Shown here in pieces: positions 14,001 through 26,079 of a stretch of 64,000 bases of DNA; position 1 is the stretch's first letter; each line of letters begins with the position of its first letter. Source of the DNA: Sipunculus nudus (Eukaryota > Annelida > Sipuncula > Golfingiida > Sipunculidae); contig CM049322.1 in the NCBI GenBank assembly GCA_026874595.1, forward strand, positions 45,627,340-45,691,339. Direction: 5' to 3'. The notes below the pieces were generated by a model. It was given only the letters and a program-made list of their open reading frames with translations. It did not search any database and had not been told where the DNA came from. Made by a program: the position numbers and the translations under genes.

Positions 14001-17000
14001 GCTTATTTCAAATTTGACATAAACATGGGACATAATGTATGATATTTTCAATTATGACCTAAGGAATATCACGATTCTATTGTTAGCAGAAAGTGATGCC
14101 CTTATTATTTTCTATGTCCTTTTTTGCAAATGCATGTCGTATCATGGACAGTTTTGCTGTTTTCCTAAGAACTTGACCTAAACCTTAATGCATGATATCA
14201 ACCCTTACTGGCCTGTATTACTAGATCTGTGTTTCAATCAAGTACCCCTTGTTGTTGATTGCGCAATTGGCTGTCCACCCGGGGCAATAAACCTGGAAGA
14301 CCTCTCACTTCGCTATCTCGATCTCATACCGAAGGTGCGATCAGTCATACCTCGGTATCACCATCGGGTTTGCCGAAAGTAAGTGGCTAAAATACGCCAA
14401 AATATTAAACTAGACATGCTTTTACAATTGTAAGGAATACTCCTACAAGGAATCAACTTCACACTAGAGCGGTTCATGAACTTATTTCACGGCAAATGAG
14501 GGGAGCCCTGGATTTTTTTTTTTTCACGCTCTCTACATCTTTCCTGCTTTTTAATAATCTAGGCACTGGCGAATTACAATGCTTTTCAATTTCATGCCAC
14601 TACTTAAATGAACTACTATTTGTCTGCGAAGAGTTTATTAATAAATTCAAGATATTTCTTACTGAAAATTGCTGATAAATACATGACAAGTATATATATA
14701 GGCACTGGGGAATCAGAAAATATGACAAGTATAGCCGTCTTAGTCATTGAAAGTTTTAATAACTGATGCGCACGAAATAATAAGTCGTGCAAACGAAATA
14801 ACAAGTCGTGTGCAGGAATTAATAAGCCGGGCGCGTAATATAATAAGTCGTGCGCACAAAATAATTAGTCGTTCGCACGAAATTTTGAGTCGTCTGCACG
14901 AGATATTTTTCCCAATCGTTGCTCCGTAGATAATCCACCAGGCCAGAAAATTTTTCTTTTGCCCTTGATCTTCAAACTATACATGATTCATCTGTCACTG
15001 CTGAATCTTGCCCGAATAAAATATTAATTTTAAATAAATTATAAACGTAAATTATACAATTTAAGAAAACCTGGTCTTTTGCATAACTAACTTTTACGTA
15101 TTAATTTCGGTATTTTAATTATAAAGTATTAAATTTGTGAACCTGATTATAGTATAATCTTGATTGTAGCTTTCATTATGGCCCCGCTTAAAAAACAGTG
15201 CCCAAAGTCATCACCTTATTTCTTCTAAACATGAATAATCCTAATTTTATGAAAGCAACTTCAATATCATGATAGGTTCTTTCATGAAGCAAGTGTTTTT
15301 TGCAGTATTTGAAAAAAAAAGCACATACATTAGAACCTCGAATATCCGATTGATTTGGGGACATAAAATTTGTTTGGATATTTGAGGTTACGGATACGCA
15401 TATGAAGTTAAAGCAGCTGTATATATTTCTGTCAACCATACCAGAAGGGAGTTGTTCAAATTTTGCTGTTTGATTGAAAGATTAAAGATGATACACCAGA
15501 TGCCAAAGACCCGACGGAGAAAGGTATACAAACCTAAAAGTAAAACATGCTTTGTCTATATTATATATTTTAAAGTAATACAATTAATTCCTATTTGCTT
15601 TGTTTATTTATTTTTTTTTATTTACAAATCATAATTTTTTTATAATAATTCTATTTTTCTCTTCATTCATCAATGTATATATCAAAGCTAGGATTGGCTA
15701 CTCTTGACCAGTTGGTAATGATAGCGGATGGCTTTGAGGATTTTCTGTTATTCAAATACTTGTATCTGTGTTATCTCCTACTTGCAAGAGCAGTTTCCTC
15801 ATTCTTGAGGTATTGTTTATTTGCTGTCTCCCTTTGACAAAGAGGTATCTTAAAAAAATAAACCTGAAATTTTCAGCAAAAGAAATGTTTTCATTAATGT
15901 TTTGATGATGAATGCTTCCCATTCACAAACAGGTATCTAGCTTCTAGCCGAAAGTTGACAGGCCAGAAAAAGAACAATTCTGGAACAAAATATGCAATGC
16001 AGATGAAGACGGTATGTTATTTAATGTAGTGTTAAACTAAACTTGCAATTTAGTGTCTGCTCCTGTGAGTCTTTATTATCCACTTGTGCTCATTATTCTT
16101 CTTTTTCAGTAGAATAGAAATAACGTTATCAACTCCAAGTGTTTATTCCAATTTCAAACATGCAGCAAAGTATAATATAAAAATCAATTATATAGGTATC
16201 CACTTTATATAAAATGTATATTCACAGCCTTCCACGAAAATTGATTGTGAGAACACTTTTAGCATGGGAAAATGAGGTAAAACTTGTTTTATTTTTTTCC
16301 GTAAATCACTAATTGATAAATTTATAAAACACATTTTGGACTATATGAAAGATACAGGAGGGTCTCATAATTACATTTAAAAGTGTCATAACACAACTAT
16401 GTTGCTGTAATATACATGTGAAAATTCCCACTCAGATTGCGTGAAACCAAAAATAAAAGTTGATAAAGGAAGGAATTTAAGTTGAGCTGAAGTAAAGTAA
16501 GGCAGGGCCTTTCATATGTACAAGTTCGGTCCCCTTGATCAATAAGACAAAAGACCATCAGACAAACTTTGTTTTAAGATTAATCACTAACAAACCAGCT
16601 AACATATAATAATATGTCGTGTTTGTTTGATGTAAGGAGCATTTAATATCATTCATATTGATATCAGGCACACAAATATTTAATTCCCTTTATTAGTAAA
16701 TAATAGTTGCTCTAAAATTAGATCCGTTGTAAAAGGCTTTTATGTGGTCATACCATGTTTATCTGCAAAACAATCATAGAGAATATAAACTTTAAACTTG
16801 GAGTTATCCTAGAAATTGTCATATGAGTTAAATATCAGTAATATTTTAGCAAAGCACCCAAGAAACTTGCATATTGATCTGACCAGCTTGAGAAAACTGT
16901 GGACACTACATGGTACAGGGAAGTAGGCCCACCACTGTTACAGATATGTTTGAAGTAAATTTTTATTCACATATGAATTTAAACATACAAATAAACACTT

Positions 17001-17596
17001 TGCAGTTCTACATAATTGACAAATCCCCTTTACTGACATTATCTAATTCTTTTCACATCCAAATCATTTTACAAGCAACACCAAATTACATTACACAATG
17101 ACAAGTGTTTAAGACTTCAAACAAATACTCGACATTTAGGCTCAGCAAACAAAACTTCTGCATTCTGATGAGTACACCCCTCCGCCATTCACTTATTTGA
17201 CCCGTATCCACACGTGCATTCATAAATGTACAATTTCAAATATTCTATGATGACGTTCCTGGATCCGGATTATGTGCTGATTAAGTCGAATCGATTCATC
17301 GTTGGCTCATTTTCCGAAGATCCCTGAATATTTTAACTGATTCCGTTCATGACTGCGAGATTAATGTTATGAACAAATAAAAGACAAACATACAAACACA
17401 ACAAACACACGAACGGGGATGAATGCATACCCTCCTGGCTGAGGCAGTACTATTAAGGCAGTAGTATTAGTATTCTCAAAAGCCAATTGTAGACTTACCC
17501 TAGCAAAAGCAACGTCATCTCTGAATGGCTGGTCCTTATCAAACACTGCCCAGCGCTTTGAACAGCAGTTATCATGACAATTAGAACCCGTATCAT
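1237..17596 (-). CDS. Two-domain secreted lipocalin-like gene, copy A (9 exons, 3' end not found)
   Basis: Nine minus-strand exons matching copy B in order, phase and nearly all lengths; about 351 codons are visible over 16.4 kb. It has a signal peptide (MIRVLIVMITAVQS), domain 1 with CIGRWYSVER, linker NCLEDQVPN, then DACNMKFIPYFNTYDRMG, domain 2 with VFGRWYLRV, and FDTDLTNYIIVWFC in place of the FDTDYTNY seen in B. Exon 1 lacks one T relative to B just after the signal peptide (GATAAGG against GATTAAGG), which breaks the frame; all other exons are open and join in phase. The final exon ends in phase 1 at a GTGAGT donor only 1.2 kb from the window edge, so the 3' end probably lies outside. 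It is a lipocalin by motif; its ligand is unknown. Confidence 0.68.
2379..2470 (-). CDS. Copy A exon 8: lipocalin domain 2
   Basis: 92 nt from a TTTCAG acceptor to an AACG|GTATCA donor. It encodes QGQECQQLGPATLDISETT. Same length and phases as copy B. Confidence 0.7.
2935..2966. repeat. (TA)n microsatellite
   Basis: Perfect TA dinucleotides in copy A intron 7. Confidence 0.95.
3547..3674 (-). CDS. Copy A exon 7: lipocalin domain 2 GRWY exon
   Basis: 128 nt encoding VFGRWYLRVMYLPDGQSPD, then LLGMTADIK, ending GTGGC|GTGAGT. Its acceptor AG lies directly at the end of a (TA)n tract (3676-3740), so the usual pyrimidine tract is absent. Confidence 0.75.
3676..3740. repeat. (TA)n microsatellite abutting exon 7 of copy A
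   Basis: About 32 TA units that run into the acceptor AG of exon 7. Confidence 0.95.
5078..5530 (+). repeat. Dispersed repeat R1, copy 1
   Basis: Shares GGCCAGAAAACRTGGATAT, TTGCAATGGCGGTTTTGCAAC and CATATATGC blocks with 39330-39805. It is interrupted by a (TA)n tract and lies beside exon 6 of copy A. A SINE or MITE is possible; no clear ends. Confidence 0.6.
5409..5477. repeat. (TA)n microsatellite
   Basis: About 34 TA units inside R1 copy 1. Confidence 0.95.
5567..5622 (-). CDS. Copy A exon 6: start of second half (intact)
   Basis: 56 nt from a GTTACAG acceptor to a GGGG|GTAAGA donor, phase 1 in and phase 0 out. It encodes ADACNMKFIPYFNTYDRMG, which corresponds to the mature N-terminus in exon 1 ([10 protein letters not shown]...). 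Confidence 0.75.
6112..6956. mobile_element. Putative non-autonomous element with AGGGGCGTAGC inverted ends
   Basis: It starts AGGGGCGTAGC and ends GCTACGCCCCT, about 845 bp, with internal poly-G and poly-C runs (6171-6182, 6895-6910, 6929-6945). It lies in the copy A intron between exons 5 and 6. No transposase seen. Confidence 0.5.
7027..7053 (-). CDS. Copy A exon 5: 27-nt linker exon
   Basis: 27 nt between a CACGCAG acceptor and a GTAAGT donor, phase 1 on both sides, encoding CLEDQVPN between split codons. It matches copies B and C. Confidence 0.7.
9820..10010. repeat. Dispersed GTCGTAATT-type repeat
   Basis: ACAATTACGACCGTTTCGGGGAC...GTCGTAATTTGAGAG...TTCGGGACCA resembles the blocks at 48600-48830 and 61360-61480. 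An old short mobile repeat is likely. Confidence 0.4.
10379..10600 (-). CDS. Copy A exon 4: lipocalin domain 1, C-terminal half
   Basis: 222 nt from a TTTGCAG acceptor to an AATA|GTACGT donor. It begins [20 protein letters not shown] and ends NYVYKSATYN. Open, with three conserved cysteines. Confidence 0.8.
10984..11083. repeat. (TA)n compound microsatellite, copy A intron 3
   Basis: TA units with two short interruptions. A (TA)n tract occurs at the same intron place in B (46821-46846) and C (59525-59546). Confidence 0.9.
11146..11243 (-). CDS. Copy A exon 3: lipocalin domain 1
   Basis: 98 nt from a CTTCAG acceptor to a TTGA|GTGAGT donor. It encodes [18 protein letters not shown] and an acidic tail. 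A long (TA)n tract lies about 60 bp downstream in intron 3. Confidence 0.75.
11770..11885 (-). CDS. Copy A exon 2: lipocalin domain 1 GRWY exon
   Basis: 116 nt from a TTTTAG acceptor to a CCT|GTAGGT donor. It encodes CIGRWYSVERMTTLDGEW, then GTIYDMYDVKGVLFLN. Open and phase-matched. Confidence 0.8.
12835..14195 (+). repeat. Dispersed repeat R2, copy 3
   Basis: Blocks such as CAATGAACGATTTTTATC, GGCCATAATT and TATGCATATAT.TGGTAC match 23230-24900 in order. A stretch at about 13380-13740 differs. No coding frame. Confidence 0.65.
14764..14910. repeat. 21-bp minisatellite (GTCGTGCGCACGAAATAATAA)
   Basis: Seven units of 21 bp, each centred on a degenerate CGTGCGCACG palindrome. In one frame it encodes a seven-residue repeat (HEIISRA), judged a by-product. 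A related array is at 34838-34955. Confidence 0.8.
14930..17480. other. Copy A intron 1, nothing recognised
   Basis: AT-rich sequence with no credible exon, RNA gene or element ends by eye. Confidence 0.4.
17499..17596 (-). CDS. Copy A exon 1: signal peptide, 1-nt deletion
   Basis: 98 nt where 99 are expected. It begins MIRVLIVMITAVQSAGQCLI and is followed out of frame by KDQPFRDDVAFAR. A single T is missing from the TT of GATTAAGG found in copy B. The donor is AGG|GTAAGT. Confidence 0.65.
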
Positions 17597-18420
17597 CCTG
17601 GTTACATAAATTTAATAGAATCGAATAAATAGTGGCGCTTGGTATCCTCCTGAAGTTTGCTTTTCCTCCTTTGCTAAGTGTTACGTCACTTTTGGTCCTC
17701 TTAAAGAAATAATGAATGATAGTTCCTTTAAACAACTAGACAACCAGATCGCATACGCATGGTCGGATCTAAATAAAAGGCCTGCGTGGTCTTTCTCATT
17801 TTATGAGCGGGGCCGAATTAACAAGTTGTACATGCCGCATACACAAAATGCCAGACCGTATATCTATTTCATCTGAATGAGTCATAAACAGCTGGTCCCG
17901 AGGTACAGTTGCGTGTGTAAACAACTGATTACTTGAGGCCGACGCACGTTCCCTTCACACACGTGTATTATTTTGCCAGTGGAACACCTTTGGCCCAGGG
18001 AGAATTAGTTATTGGATTATTATAGATCTCAGGCGTTTCGTGATAGCTTCGTATGCTCGTAAACCTTTGCCCAACCAGATTAATCTGTTTTAAGTTAAAC
18101 AGATGGCCCTATGAATGAATTTTGTTGAACCTTGCAAATCTTGTTATGAACAAGGTAAAAAAAAGGAATATAAAGCTAATTTAAAGCAATGGCAACTGCA
18201 AGAGCATAATTATATACGTGTATTCTTTTATCCTTTTTTGTCCCCTTAGTAACAGTAAAGGGTAATTTGTGTTATTAATTTATAATTGGAGTCATTTGTC
18301 AAGCATTTGAATCATTGTCACCTGCTTAGTTTCTTAATGTCTGTTTAAACTCTATGCTCAATGCGTATCAGTGTATAATAAAAAACATAAATTCATAAAA
18401 CAACTTAAAAAACATAATTT

Positions 18421-18538
18421 CTATAAATTAAATGCAATCAATAAAAAGTCATACATATGTATGTATATATATAAATATATCATAGTATGATAAAAACAGT
18501 TTCTTTCATTAAATGCAATCAATAAAAAGGCAGATATA

Positions 18539-18582
<44 letters not shown>

Positions 18583-18666
18583 TGTATCAAAGTTTGATAA
18601 AAACAGTTTCTATCAATTAAATACAATCAATGCAAAGGCATATGCATATATATATATATATATATA
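18421..18666. repeat. Short tandem repeat with (TA)n inside
   Basis: AAATGCAATCAATAAAAAG-like sequence at 18430, 18511 and 18619 with ATAAAAACAGTTTCT blocks between, each unit holding a variable (TA)n stretch. Confidence 0.7.
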
Positions 18667-18830
18667 CAAGTTAAATCGTCCACCAACAATGACCTGAAGA
18701 AGTAAAATATGGAGGGGGTGGGCAGGGAAGCATAGTAAACAAAGAGTCATCCAGCTACAGCTCCATCTCACCACTGAACGGTAAACAAAGACCTAGAACA
18801 TTACTATGTATATCTAGTGTGTGTTTGTCT

Positions 18831-18866
18831 GGGGGGGGGGTCAGCCCAACCCCCCCCCCCCCCCTC
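18831..18866. other. Poly-G / poly-C foldback
   Basis: Ten G, a nine-base spacer, then about sixteen C. The runs are complementary and could form a G:C hairpin or a G-quadruplex on one strand. Confidence 0.7.
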
Positions 18867-20305
18867 CCCCATCAAACTTTGCCTAAATTTGAGAACTTTT
18901 TCAGACATTAAATTTGTGAACATTTTATAACGAAAAATATCGTCAACTAAAGACATTCTGTTGCGAACAAGGGTCAACGATTCGGCTTTTATCTTGACCT
19001 AACAAGTCCTAATGAATTTAATCGACCAATATATCAGGTAAATTTCTCTACAATGCTTAACTCAAAAAACATAAAGCATGTCTTTCAGAATTTACTCGAT
19101 CAATATTTCAGGTATATTTCTTTACAGGGAAAAAAACATATAGCAATCGATTGATAAGCGATCTTGAGTCGTTATATATCTTGCAGCTATCAAACTTGTT
19201 TTTGAAATGAAAATATATTTATAGAAAAAGCGTAAAAAGTAGAGAGACAAACAGGCACACAGACATAGATATAGAGAGAGACAAAGAGAGAAAGAGAGAG
19301 GGACAGAGTGAGACAGAATAACAGAGACAAAGGGTTAGACACCCTAGCTGGTTTAAACTAAATCAGATTTTTTTTTAGATTATTTAAATCAAGTTAAAAA
19401 CTTAAAGACTGGACCAATTTATGGAAATCTAAATTTTAATTTAGTGTTAAATATATTTATATACAACAATTCAAAGCCAATTTTTCTGGATGATCAAGAA
19501 GACTTTAAGTTAATCTTATTCAAAGTTACATAAGAAACAACTGTTTTGAAGGAGAAATCTGAAATCATGGGGGTATTCTTGAATCGATCCATATTATCCC
19601 CCGATAATCTGAAGCGGAGGTTATCTGAAGCGTCGGTAATCTTAATCGCTGCACCGGTCCTTACGGAAGATAGTCCTGATCCGGAATCAAGATTCTATTA
19701 AAAACCCATTGAAATACATTATACGTTATTTTATAGTCCCCGTCTAGATGACAGGAGGATGCCCAAAAGTAATTAGCTGCGGAGCATTTTATCATAGAAA
19801 CCAGACACGTCAAGCAAGGATAGCCATTAGTTTGAACAGCTTGTCTGCTAACACTGCCATGTTGAAAATCTGAAAATATGCAAACAGTAAAATCTAAACA
19901 GGTAGTCGTAATGGCTCAAACCTTGGCATTGTCAGACAGATAAATTTGTATCTGCATAATGTACATTCTTCTTCTTTTGTCATGTAAATATTCGTATATC
20001 CTCTATGTGTACACTTTCATGACTGCATTTTTATAATTTGCCGATAAAATAAACCAAGCAAAGCCAATAAATACAGATTTTGCCGTATAATGTTAATGCG
20101 TTTGATTTACTCAAGGAAGGTCTTAATGGACACGCGGTATAGTTAAGACAGGCGGTCTTTCAAACTGTCACAATTGCTTATGAAAACATTTAAATTTTAC
20201 GCTTCCAAACTCGCCCAGGTCGAAGTCTCTGTTGTTTTGATAACCACCGTTTGTAATCGGCGAATACTGTGGCCGATTTTTTTTTTATCGCGAGCGTTTA
20301 TAACT

Positions 20306-20379
20306 AGCAATTCTTAAATAAGGAATTCTTAAATAAGGCAATTCTTAATAAGAATAATTAGCAATTCTTAAATAAGGAT
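20306..20379. repeat. AATTCTTAAATAAGG short tandem repeat
   Basis: Four imperfect copies of a 15-19 bp unit. Confidence 0.65.
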
Positions 20380-21639
20380 ATTTAATAAACATAATAATAT
20401 ACCGAAAAAATTAAACATTCATGAAAACAACTCATCGCCACGGATGAACAGTACTTATAAATTGTCTGTATACTTAACGGCGATTAAGATGATTATTATA
20501 AATAATATTAGGTCTTTTTTGTTACTTTTTATTGAAAGATAAATATCATAAATATACATCTGACGCTTCAGGCATATGATAAACTAAGACCGTTATGAAA
20601 AAAAATTGTTCTTGTTTAATATTCCCTTGCATCTTCCTAATACTTTCACAGCACATTAACACAAATGATTATTATCCCTCTCTCGAAGAAATATTTGATC
20701 CACGAATCAATACTTTTTTGTGGTTAGAATCGTTACCTCGAAAATATATGAAGCTAACCGCATCATAGTTAAGACCATGTAAAGCACTCCTGCTTCACAC
20801 TCAGATCTGTCAGACACCGACCTGTCAATGTAACAGTGTGGTTTGGACTTGTAAATACTCAAATCACCGTTGAATCACGGTCTACTTCCACAACAAGACA
20901 ATGGCCTAAACTGTAACGTGACAGCATACATGGAGGTTGATTGACTCCGGTGTCCAAAACGTGCCATGGGTGGCAACAATTTTACACCTAAACTATACAT
21001 GATGCATCATCCGTAACAGTTTATGATTGTGTACTCTCGATGTAATGAGCGAGTCGTGACTAAACTTTAGTCGTTTTTAAATGTTTACGGGCAATGTTGA
21101 TGATTAAGATACCAAAAGAAATGCATAACACGCGAGAAGACCTTATTTTATTCCAACGAACCATGTAGTCTCAGTTTTTATTGGCCGTGTATGAACATGA
21201 TTAATTCCGTTCCTTTTTAGTATTCACCGTTCTGGATGCATACACTTTGATATACAGTCGTTTTGGATGATGACCATACATATGTTTTACAAACACTTGA
21301 TAATTAACTAGGACATTACTCAGAGAGCACAGACCTCCGCCGAGGCAGCTCATTTACCCCATATGGCATTGCAAGAATGTGTGATTACCACAGCAGGACA
21401 ATCACCGAACATTACAGCCTACTGACTCCTAGCACCATCTATTGGCAACAAATTTCACGCAGCTAATTACCTCGTATGTTACTGACAGATAATTGTACAG
21501 ATCACCCCAAAATTTAATCAATTGTTTCCTGTGTTGTTGCCAAGCTATTCAGAAAACAAATCATCAGAATCCATTATAAATTTTTGAGTTTCGATGTTAA
21601 CTAACAGACAAACAATAGGTCGAGCACTTGCCGGATGTT

Positions 21640-24600
21640 CAAATAAAACAGTCAGACAGAAAGAGTGACAGAAAGATAGGGGAACATGTGAAAAACAGTC
21701 ATTTGAAGATCAATTTGCTGGTTGGGTAAAAACATTTTTATTTACCTTTGGCAGACCAAAAAAAAAAAAAAACAAGGCGGCAGCAAAATTGACAGCTACA
21801 GACGAGCAGACAGACATACTGACATAATGTTACAACCTAGATGCAATTGGCCAGATCTTATAATGGGGAATTCAAAGACGAAGAAAATAAGCAAAAGTTT
21901 GCGTAGATAGTACAATATTTAAAAATTGACCTTGACATTTGACCTGTAGATTAGCTAAATTTAATCTGATCCAATGTTACATTATAAAAAGAAATCTTTA
22001 CCTCTCTAGGTTTAAAAGTGATTACATTTTAATTTTGAATATTATAAATTTTCTCATTATTACTCATATTTTTTTTTCCTGCATACATGAAAAATATCCC
22101 TTTTCACAAGATCAAGTTTTACAACAACCTTTATGTGGAAACAAGTTCATTTTGATTAGAAATAAATAATTATTTTTCAAAAGGTTGTTTAAGGCAGGAT
22201 TTCAGTTTATTTCACACACAGAAGATGCAAATGGAAACATCATAAAAAAGGAGGAGGTTATAAATAAGGAATATGGATTGATTCAAATTGATCATTTGAA
22301 ACTTAGCAAATATATCACGCTATTCTTAAGGAGAGGCTAAATATAATTAAAGAAATACACAAACCTACTAAGAAAGAACGTGTAGATTTTCTGAAAGTAA
22401 ATTCAAAACAATATATATGAGTTTGACTTAAAAGAATTTTGTATTATCATCTGCATTTCTCTGGTGGAAATAAAAATTTTAATATTGATAAAAATTTAGA
22501 TAACATTGATAATAATAAAAAGATTGTTGCATTAGTGTAAAGTGTGAATTGTCTTTGTATGTGTGTGTTATATGACACCGTTGGTGAAAAGACGTAGGTA
22601 GTAATTTTACTGTTGTATTTGTATCGTCGACAAATAACCATAGATGTAAATGATGATACACGAAATAAAATAATAATATCTCTGAGCGATCTGTTGAAAA
22701 AGAAAATCTCCAAAAAAGTGCGTAACCAGGATTAAAGGTAAAGGATAGGGTTTTCATAGCCTGATATAACCGACGATGTCAGTCTCATCCTGGTCTTTCA
22801 GACCTCTTCATTCATGTAGCTTTTCTCGGCTCCCTTGTGAGCATACAACCCAAGCTGCCGTAACATCAGATTGATGCAGCTACACATCAGAGGGAAGGCC
22901 AATGGAATTATAAATACAATAAGTTAAAGTTTACGCGGCTACGATAAATGTAGACAAAGATATGAAAAAAATTGTATTTTGATAACCTTGACTTTTGACC
23001 TTTTGAACCGTGAAGACCTCAGACACTAGGGGTTATTTCAAAAGTATAACATTCAGGAAGATTGCTAAATTTCTGGCCTGTGGGGTGCAATTTGTCAGAC
23101 GAAAGAACAAGCACGGTGGCCAATTTGACGAAAATTGACAAACAGACTGACATAATGACACAGTGACCTACTGAGAGAACAATTGACTAGACCATCTCAT
23201 GGAGTAAACAAAAGGCACAGAATGAGCTATGGTTTATTTAACTAGGCTTCTTTGAAGAATTTTGAAAAATTAAAATGTCGACCTAATTTTGATGACCTTG
23301 ACCTTGAGACTAAATTGACAAAATAATATAGGCCTACCGGATATTTTATTTTCAATCAACTGTGTGAGTTCAGAAGGATTGCTACAGAATTGTGGCAAAT
23401 AGAATGCGCACAAATAGTCCAGGCAATGAACGATTTTTATCAATAGAGATTAGAAGAGATTAGAATAATGTTATTAAAGTTTTTTTTTACCTAAAATGGA
23501 TTAATTTAGTTTCTGAGTGCACAAAAAAAAACATGGCAAAGTGTCATTTCCATTGCAAATGCAAGATGGTCCCATAATAAGTTGTGAAATATTTAAATGG
23601 CCATAATTACATAATTAAACGACAGAAAAACATTTAAGGTATCATTATCTTACTAATAGTAGGATGCCCGTTCCTCTGATTATACTTTTGAGGTAAAAAA
23701 GGTATATATAACGCATAAGGTCAAGATTAAATTTGGCAGTATAAAAGCCAAACTCGCTATAATATGACTTTTTGAACCAAATGTTTTAGAAACCGATCTT
23801 AAGTATTATTTTCAATTGATAATGAGCTGCCAACGGCTAAGTCTGCAAGACGGCGTCATTCTCGGAAAAAGTTCCAAAAAGTTCTTCCAGATTGTTCTGA
23901 TGTATTTAAGTTACACACACCATGCTGACATCACAGGTTATAGTTTTAACCTATCATGATAACAGAAAACAGTCATTCTATATAACTACACTGAAGAAGC
24001 CTCCAAAAATGTCTAATTTATCTCCTTGTAAGTGGATGTGGTGCCCCTCAAAGACACAGTATGGAACACACTGAACTAAATTAAGACGGAGTAATCATTT
24101 CGTGAGGTCAAGATCTAACTACTCTTCCATGTAGTCACACAAAATTTCCGTTTTGATGTTATCATAAGCAGATTTTAACTACATCGAATTACCTGTGGTA
24201 TCAGAATAGTGTCTGTGTGATATAAATGCACCAGCAACCTCTGCAACCACAGATGCTGTCTTTTAGGTAGCAGAAATAAAGGTGATATACACTGTCGTGT
24301 AGATTAGGCATTCTGCATTTTCTTCTGCATGCTCTGAATGTTTAATCTGACCATATTTTCTGCAAAGCATATCACTGATACCTATCAGAAACTGCCATTA
24401 ACAATGATTCTCGGTTTTGACCCTGACAAGGTTAAAAATAAAAATGCTTGCATGAATGTAACAAAAACTGAGAGCAGGACATCCCTTGAAGAAGACATAG
24501 TTGAGGGTTCCCAACTTCACAGAATGTATAAGGACTATGCATATATATGGTACGATAGAGTCACATAAATCTGTAATTTAACATGCGCCTATAGAAGTTC

Positions 24601-25090
24601 GTTGCGTTTTCAACGACTGGGGTTTATCAAAACAGTCACAGTGAAAAGATATTAGGCCTACCTTCATCTCATTAGTGTCACATGCTTAAAAATAAATCAT
24701 ATCATAGCGCGTTTGACTTATTTCCCCTACCAAATTTGATATTATCCTGGAACATAATGCATGATATATAATCCAATTATGACCTAAGCAATATCAACCA
24801 ATGAGTGTGAAGTCTATTGTTAGCTGAAAATTATGCCCTTAATGTTTTTTGTATCATTTTTTGGCAAATTGACGTTAACTGTTTTCAAGAGAACTTGGCC
24901 TTCATCTTAATGCATGATACAGACCATTCCTAAGAACTATCACCACACGAAAGTCCATTCTTAAGTAAGATAGAAACAACAAGTTGAATGTTTTCTGGGT
25001 CAATTTCTTTTTAAATCATGCTATATCATGGACAGTTTGCAGTTTTCCTAAGAACTTCACCTTGACCTTATTAATTTGAACCTTTCCTTG
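21640..25090 (+). repeat. Dispersed repeat R2, copy 1 (longest)
   Basis: Starts near CAGTCAGACAGAAAGAG and includes GACCTTGACCTTGAGAC, the CAATGAACGATTTTTATC block and TACCTGTGGTATCAGAATAG. It is interrupted by a LINE fragment at about 22036-22715. It may be a non-autonomous element; no terminal repeats identified. Confidence 0.65.
22036..22480 (+). mobile_element. LINE fragment inserted in R2 copy 1
   Basis: Translation gives QDQVLQQPLCGNKFILIRNK, a stop, then LFFKRLFKAGFQFIS and NGNIIKKEEVINKEYGL, matching the QPLW-NK...LFFK region of L1/Tx1-type ORF2. The segment of about 22036-22715 is absent from the equivalent place in R2 copy 2 (near 26455), supporting an insertion. Confidence 0.5.
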
Positions 25091-26079
25091 CCTGCCTCAA
25101 CACTTTCACCAAATAATTATGCATATTTAAAATTAAGACGAAATTGACCCTTTTGTATATGTTTTTAAGTCACTTTCCTGCAAAAATATGCTTTAAAATG
25201 GCGATTGTTACTATTTCTCAACCAAGTTTGACTTTGGCCTTATTGTTCGTTAGGTTAACGCAGAAATGGCACTTAAACTCTGTTTCTGTAAAAAGTTGGG
25301 GTGAAAAACTCCATCATAAAGAGTGTTGTTTTTTTTTCCAAATTTTACTTTGACCATGAACTTGATGCCTGCTATAAGCATTTTTGAACCTCAGAATTGC
25401 CATCAAATGCATGGGCATTTTTAAGGTTTGCTAGATATATCAACTTAAATGTATTTCTATGGCACTTCCTGCAAAAACATGTTATATCATTGCGATTGTT
25501 GTCAGTCGATTATGGCACATTTCAAATAAACATTTATTTCCTTATCACATTTCAGATATTTTACAATTAAACATAACATATTAGTTATAAGGTTTTATTT
25601 TTCCAGTGTACATTATAAACCAAGTTTAGCATAGATAATTCATAGTAATCTTATAAATGAAACCTAAGTCTGTTTTCGAAAATTCTAATTATAAACATAT
25701 TTTATTTTCAATATTATAAATGTTCTCTACTGAATAGCGGGGTCATCCCCTTTGTCAAAATTTTGGGGATGGATAAATATTCCAATCCCGCCCTCCCCCA
25801 TATTGACACCTCTGCGGGATCGAGGGGCATAGCTGAAGCTAGATCGAGGCTATCTATTTTTAACAGGCTCATTATCTACCTTATTTCAAATGCTCATGGT
25901 TATTGAACAATTGTAAAGTGTCATAAATCCTTTTAATACTAAGTTAATAAATTTGCCATTAAATAATACATTTCCAGGTTAAATAAATGTATTAACATCG
26001 ATATTTCCAGATGTATAATTAATTGTTCATCCCTGTTATCAATCGTTGTTTATTCCACCCAATGATACTGATGTCGACT

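Larger units (their letters stand above)
18670..21640. other. Intergenic, no gene recognised
   Basis: Upstream of copy A exon 1. Contains the poly-G/poly-C foldback, a short AGAGAGAC-rich stretch at 19265-19320, and two roughly 80-bp repeats near 19010-19140. No coding signal seen. Confidence 0.4.

Noticed and set aside
14747-14929. Plus-strand frame with a seven-residue repeat
   Set aside because: The 21-bp minisatellite gives a periodic peptide in any open frame; no start context or neighbouring exon supports a gene.
176-17440. Short inverted match AGGAGGGTATGC.TTCAT at about 180 and 17420, as possible element ends
   Set aside because: The match is only about 35 bp with differences and encloses the whole copy A gene; a shared dispersed repeat fragment is more likely.
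17367-17735. 122-codon minus-strand frame covering copy A exon 1
   Set aside because: It reads the post-frameshift phase and runs into the intron. The signal peptide is in another frame, so the exon was called from splice sites and similarity to copy B.
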